A program made the position numbers and the translations under genes. Below, piece after piece: positions 62,815-64,000 of a stretch of 64,000 bases of DNA (position 1 is its first letter; the number at the start of each line of letters is the position of its first letter). Source of the stretch: Shinisaurus crocodilurus (taxonomy: Eukaryota > Chordata > Lepidosauria > Squamata > Shinisauridae); contig CM037878.1 in the NCBI GenBank assembly GCA_021292165.1, forward strand, positions 10,904,857-10,968,856. The letters run 5' to 3'. Under the pieces are notes generated by a model. That model was not told the DNA's origin. It was given only the letters and a program-made list of their open reading frames with translations, and did not search any database.

Positions 62815-63590
62815 GTAAGTAAGGCAATATCCCCGACTGACGCAATTTCCATTCTTGCTGCAATCCGGAAGCATGTTAGTAAATCTTTATGCAGTAGGCA
62901 CTTGCTGTCTTCCACACAGCAGGAGAGTAGTAGTCCCAGCCCTGCTGTTTTACATACTGTATGTCCTGATCCATAACTTTTCTTGCCAAATGAAATCTCT
63001 CTCTCCAGATCTCTCTCTGGCTTTGCAGTCCCACCACATCGTGTGTTTATAAGCCCCTCTCTGAGCACAGCCACTCCAGCATTGGGGGCTGCTCCCCTGG
63101 TAGATATAACTGATTTTTACTGGTGTGAGATGCCGCCTATATATTGTCTTGATTGCATTTTCCCTCAGCTTTGATGAAATCGGTTTGTACGGGGACAGAG
63201 CCCACAATGAATTCCATCTTCAATAGTGATACCGAAATCTTTTTCCCATATCTGCCTGACGCCATTAGTGTCTCCCATTGATATGTCTATATAAACATGT
63301 TGTATATTTGCAAGACCAGACCTTTTGAGCTGGGATCAATTTCTGTCAGTGGAGTTCAAACTTGGTTAGAAGGTCATACCACCTGTGCTTTCACTTCAGG
63401 AACTCAGGTAAAATGTGTGATTTGGGCCAATTGGAACCAGTTGCTTTTAATTTCCTGCAATTGTTCTTTTAATTGAGATCCACTTTTTGGTTCTAGGTCA
63501 TTAAAACAGATCTTTCACTGTATGCAAGCACTTTGTCTCCCAGTTCTGAAACTGTGAATGTATCAGCATCAAAAAATAAGGGATGACTCA
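62815..63590. other. unassigned DNA, presumably intron of the unknown gene
   Basis: Begins with the GTAAGT donor. No following exon is identifiable before the window ends. Confidence 0.4.
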
Positions 63591-63594
63591 GGAA

Positions 63595-64000
63595 AGGCGT
63601 CAGGGGTGAAGGATATGGGATTAATTTCAACCCCCCATAAACATAAAATGTATAAACTAATTAAAAACATAGTATACATTATTAAAACATCGTAAAATCA
63701 TCCTAAAATTCCACTGGGCAGGCCTGCCGGAAGAGATCAGTCTTTATGGCTTTCTTGAATTACAAAAGACTGCTACATCTGCAGGCTATTCCACAATCTG
63801 GGGGCAGCAGAAGTGAAGGTCCTCTGTCAGCCTAGTTTTGGCTGACCAAAGTAGATTCTTCTCAGAGGACCTGAGTGTGCAGGGCGGATTGTACGGGAGA
63901 AGGCGATCCCGTAGGTAGCCTGGACCCAAACCATGTAGGGCTTTAAAGGTAATAACTAAACTTAAAATGCTTTAAAAATGTGTTTTGTTTGTAGCAATTT
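63595..64000 (-). mobile_element. L2 LINE 3' end, runs off the window
   Basis: Read on -, FKALHGLGPGYLRDRLLPYN ... TEDLHFCCPQ / TSAAPRLWNSL and KKAIKTDLFRQ-like remains are the L2 C-terminal domain, followed by the AT-rich UTR. Broken by stops. Confidence 0.82.

Overview
This window is vertebrate nuclear DNA, almost certainly from a squamate reptile (lizard or snake). The evidence is spliced protein-coding exons with GT-AG introns, CpG-rich promoter-like patches, CR1 and L2 LINEs, Sauria-type tRNA SINEs, a 5S rRNA/CR1 hybrid SINE, and a dense population of short palindromic DNA transposons. Most open frames longer than 60 codons are not genes. Many are translations of one palindromic transposon and of simple repeats.

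Three host transcription units can be supported. (1) Positions ~102-18950, + strand: a divergent phospholipid scramblase (PLSCR-family) gene in seven pieces. The exon phases agree at every junction, and the last exon ends in a transmembrane-type C-terminus. (2) Positions 40570-58135, - strand: EIF4E2 (4EHP, the cap-binding translational repressor). Six coding exons cover residues 1-222 and match the family almost perfectly, including both cap-stacking aromatics; the short last exon was not found. (3) Positions 61539-62814, + strand: an unrecognised multi-exon gene built of symmetric phase-1 exons, with one apparent 1-base frameshift in an A8 run. It lies upstream of EIF4E2 and points away from it. 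A weak candidate for a terminal exon of a fourth gene (- strand) lies at 24630-24694, followed by an AATAAA signal.

The rest is a layered transposon landscape. A 135-bp near-perfect palindrome with hAT-like termini and 8-bp target duplications occurs about 17 times. Two copies have grown into larger composite units that still have perfect duplications at their outer edges. The same core (which resembles a ZNF143/THAP11 site) recurs in a second family with PIF/Harbinger-like ends and TAA/TTA duplications, and related cores occur in older families. A 1,170-bp hAT element (11568-12737) keeps a transposase C-terminus and holds a nested 166-bp hAT element. EIF4E2 intron 2 holds a ~5-kb hAT element (48479-53524) with a decayed ZMYM-like transposase that has itself been invaded repeatedly. 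Positions 33690-36018 hold a young CR1 with a 784-codon open frame. A zinc-finger-ended non-LTR element occurs three times, once in a twin-primed inverted form.

Layout: 1-19 kb scramblase gene; 19-33 kb repeat-rich intergenic DNA with two CpG-rich patches; 33.7-36 kb young CR1; 36-40.5 kb repeats including L2; 40.5-58.3 kb EIF4E2 and its promoter; 58.3-61.5 kb tandem repeats and LINE fragments; 61.5-62.8 kb the unknown gene; 63.6-64 kb L2.
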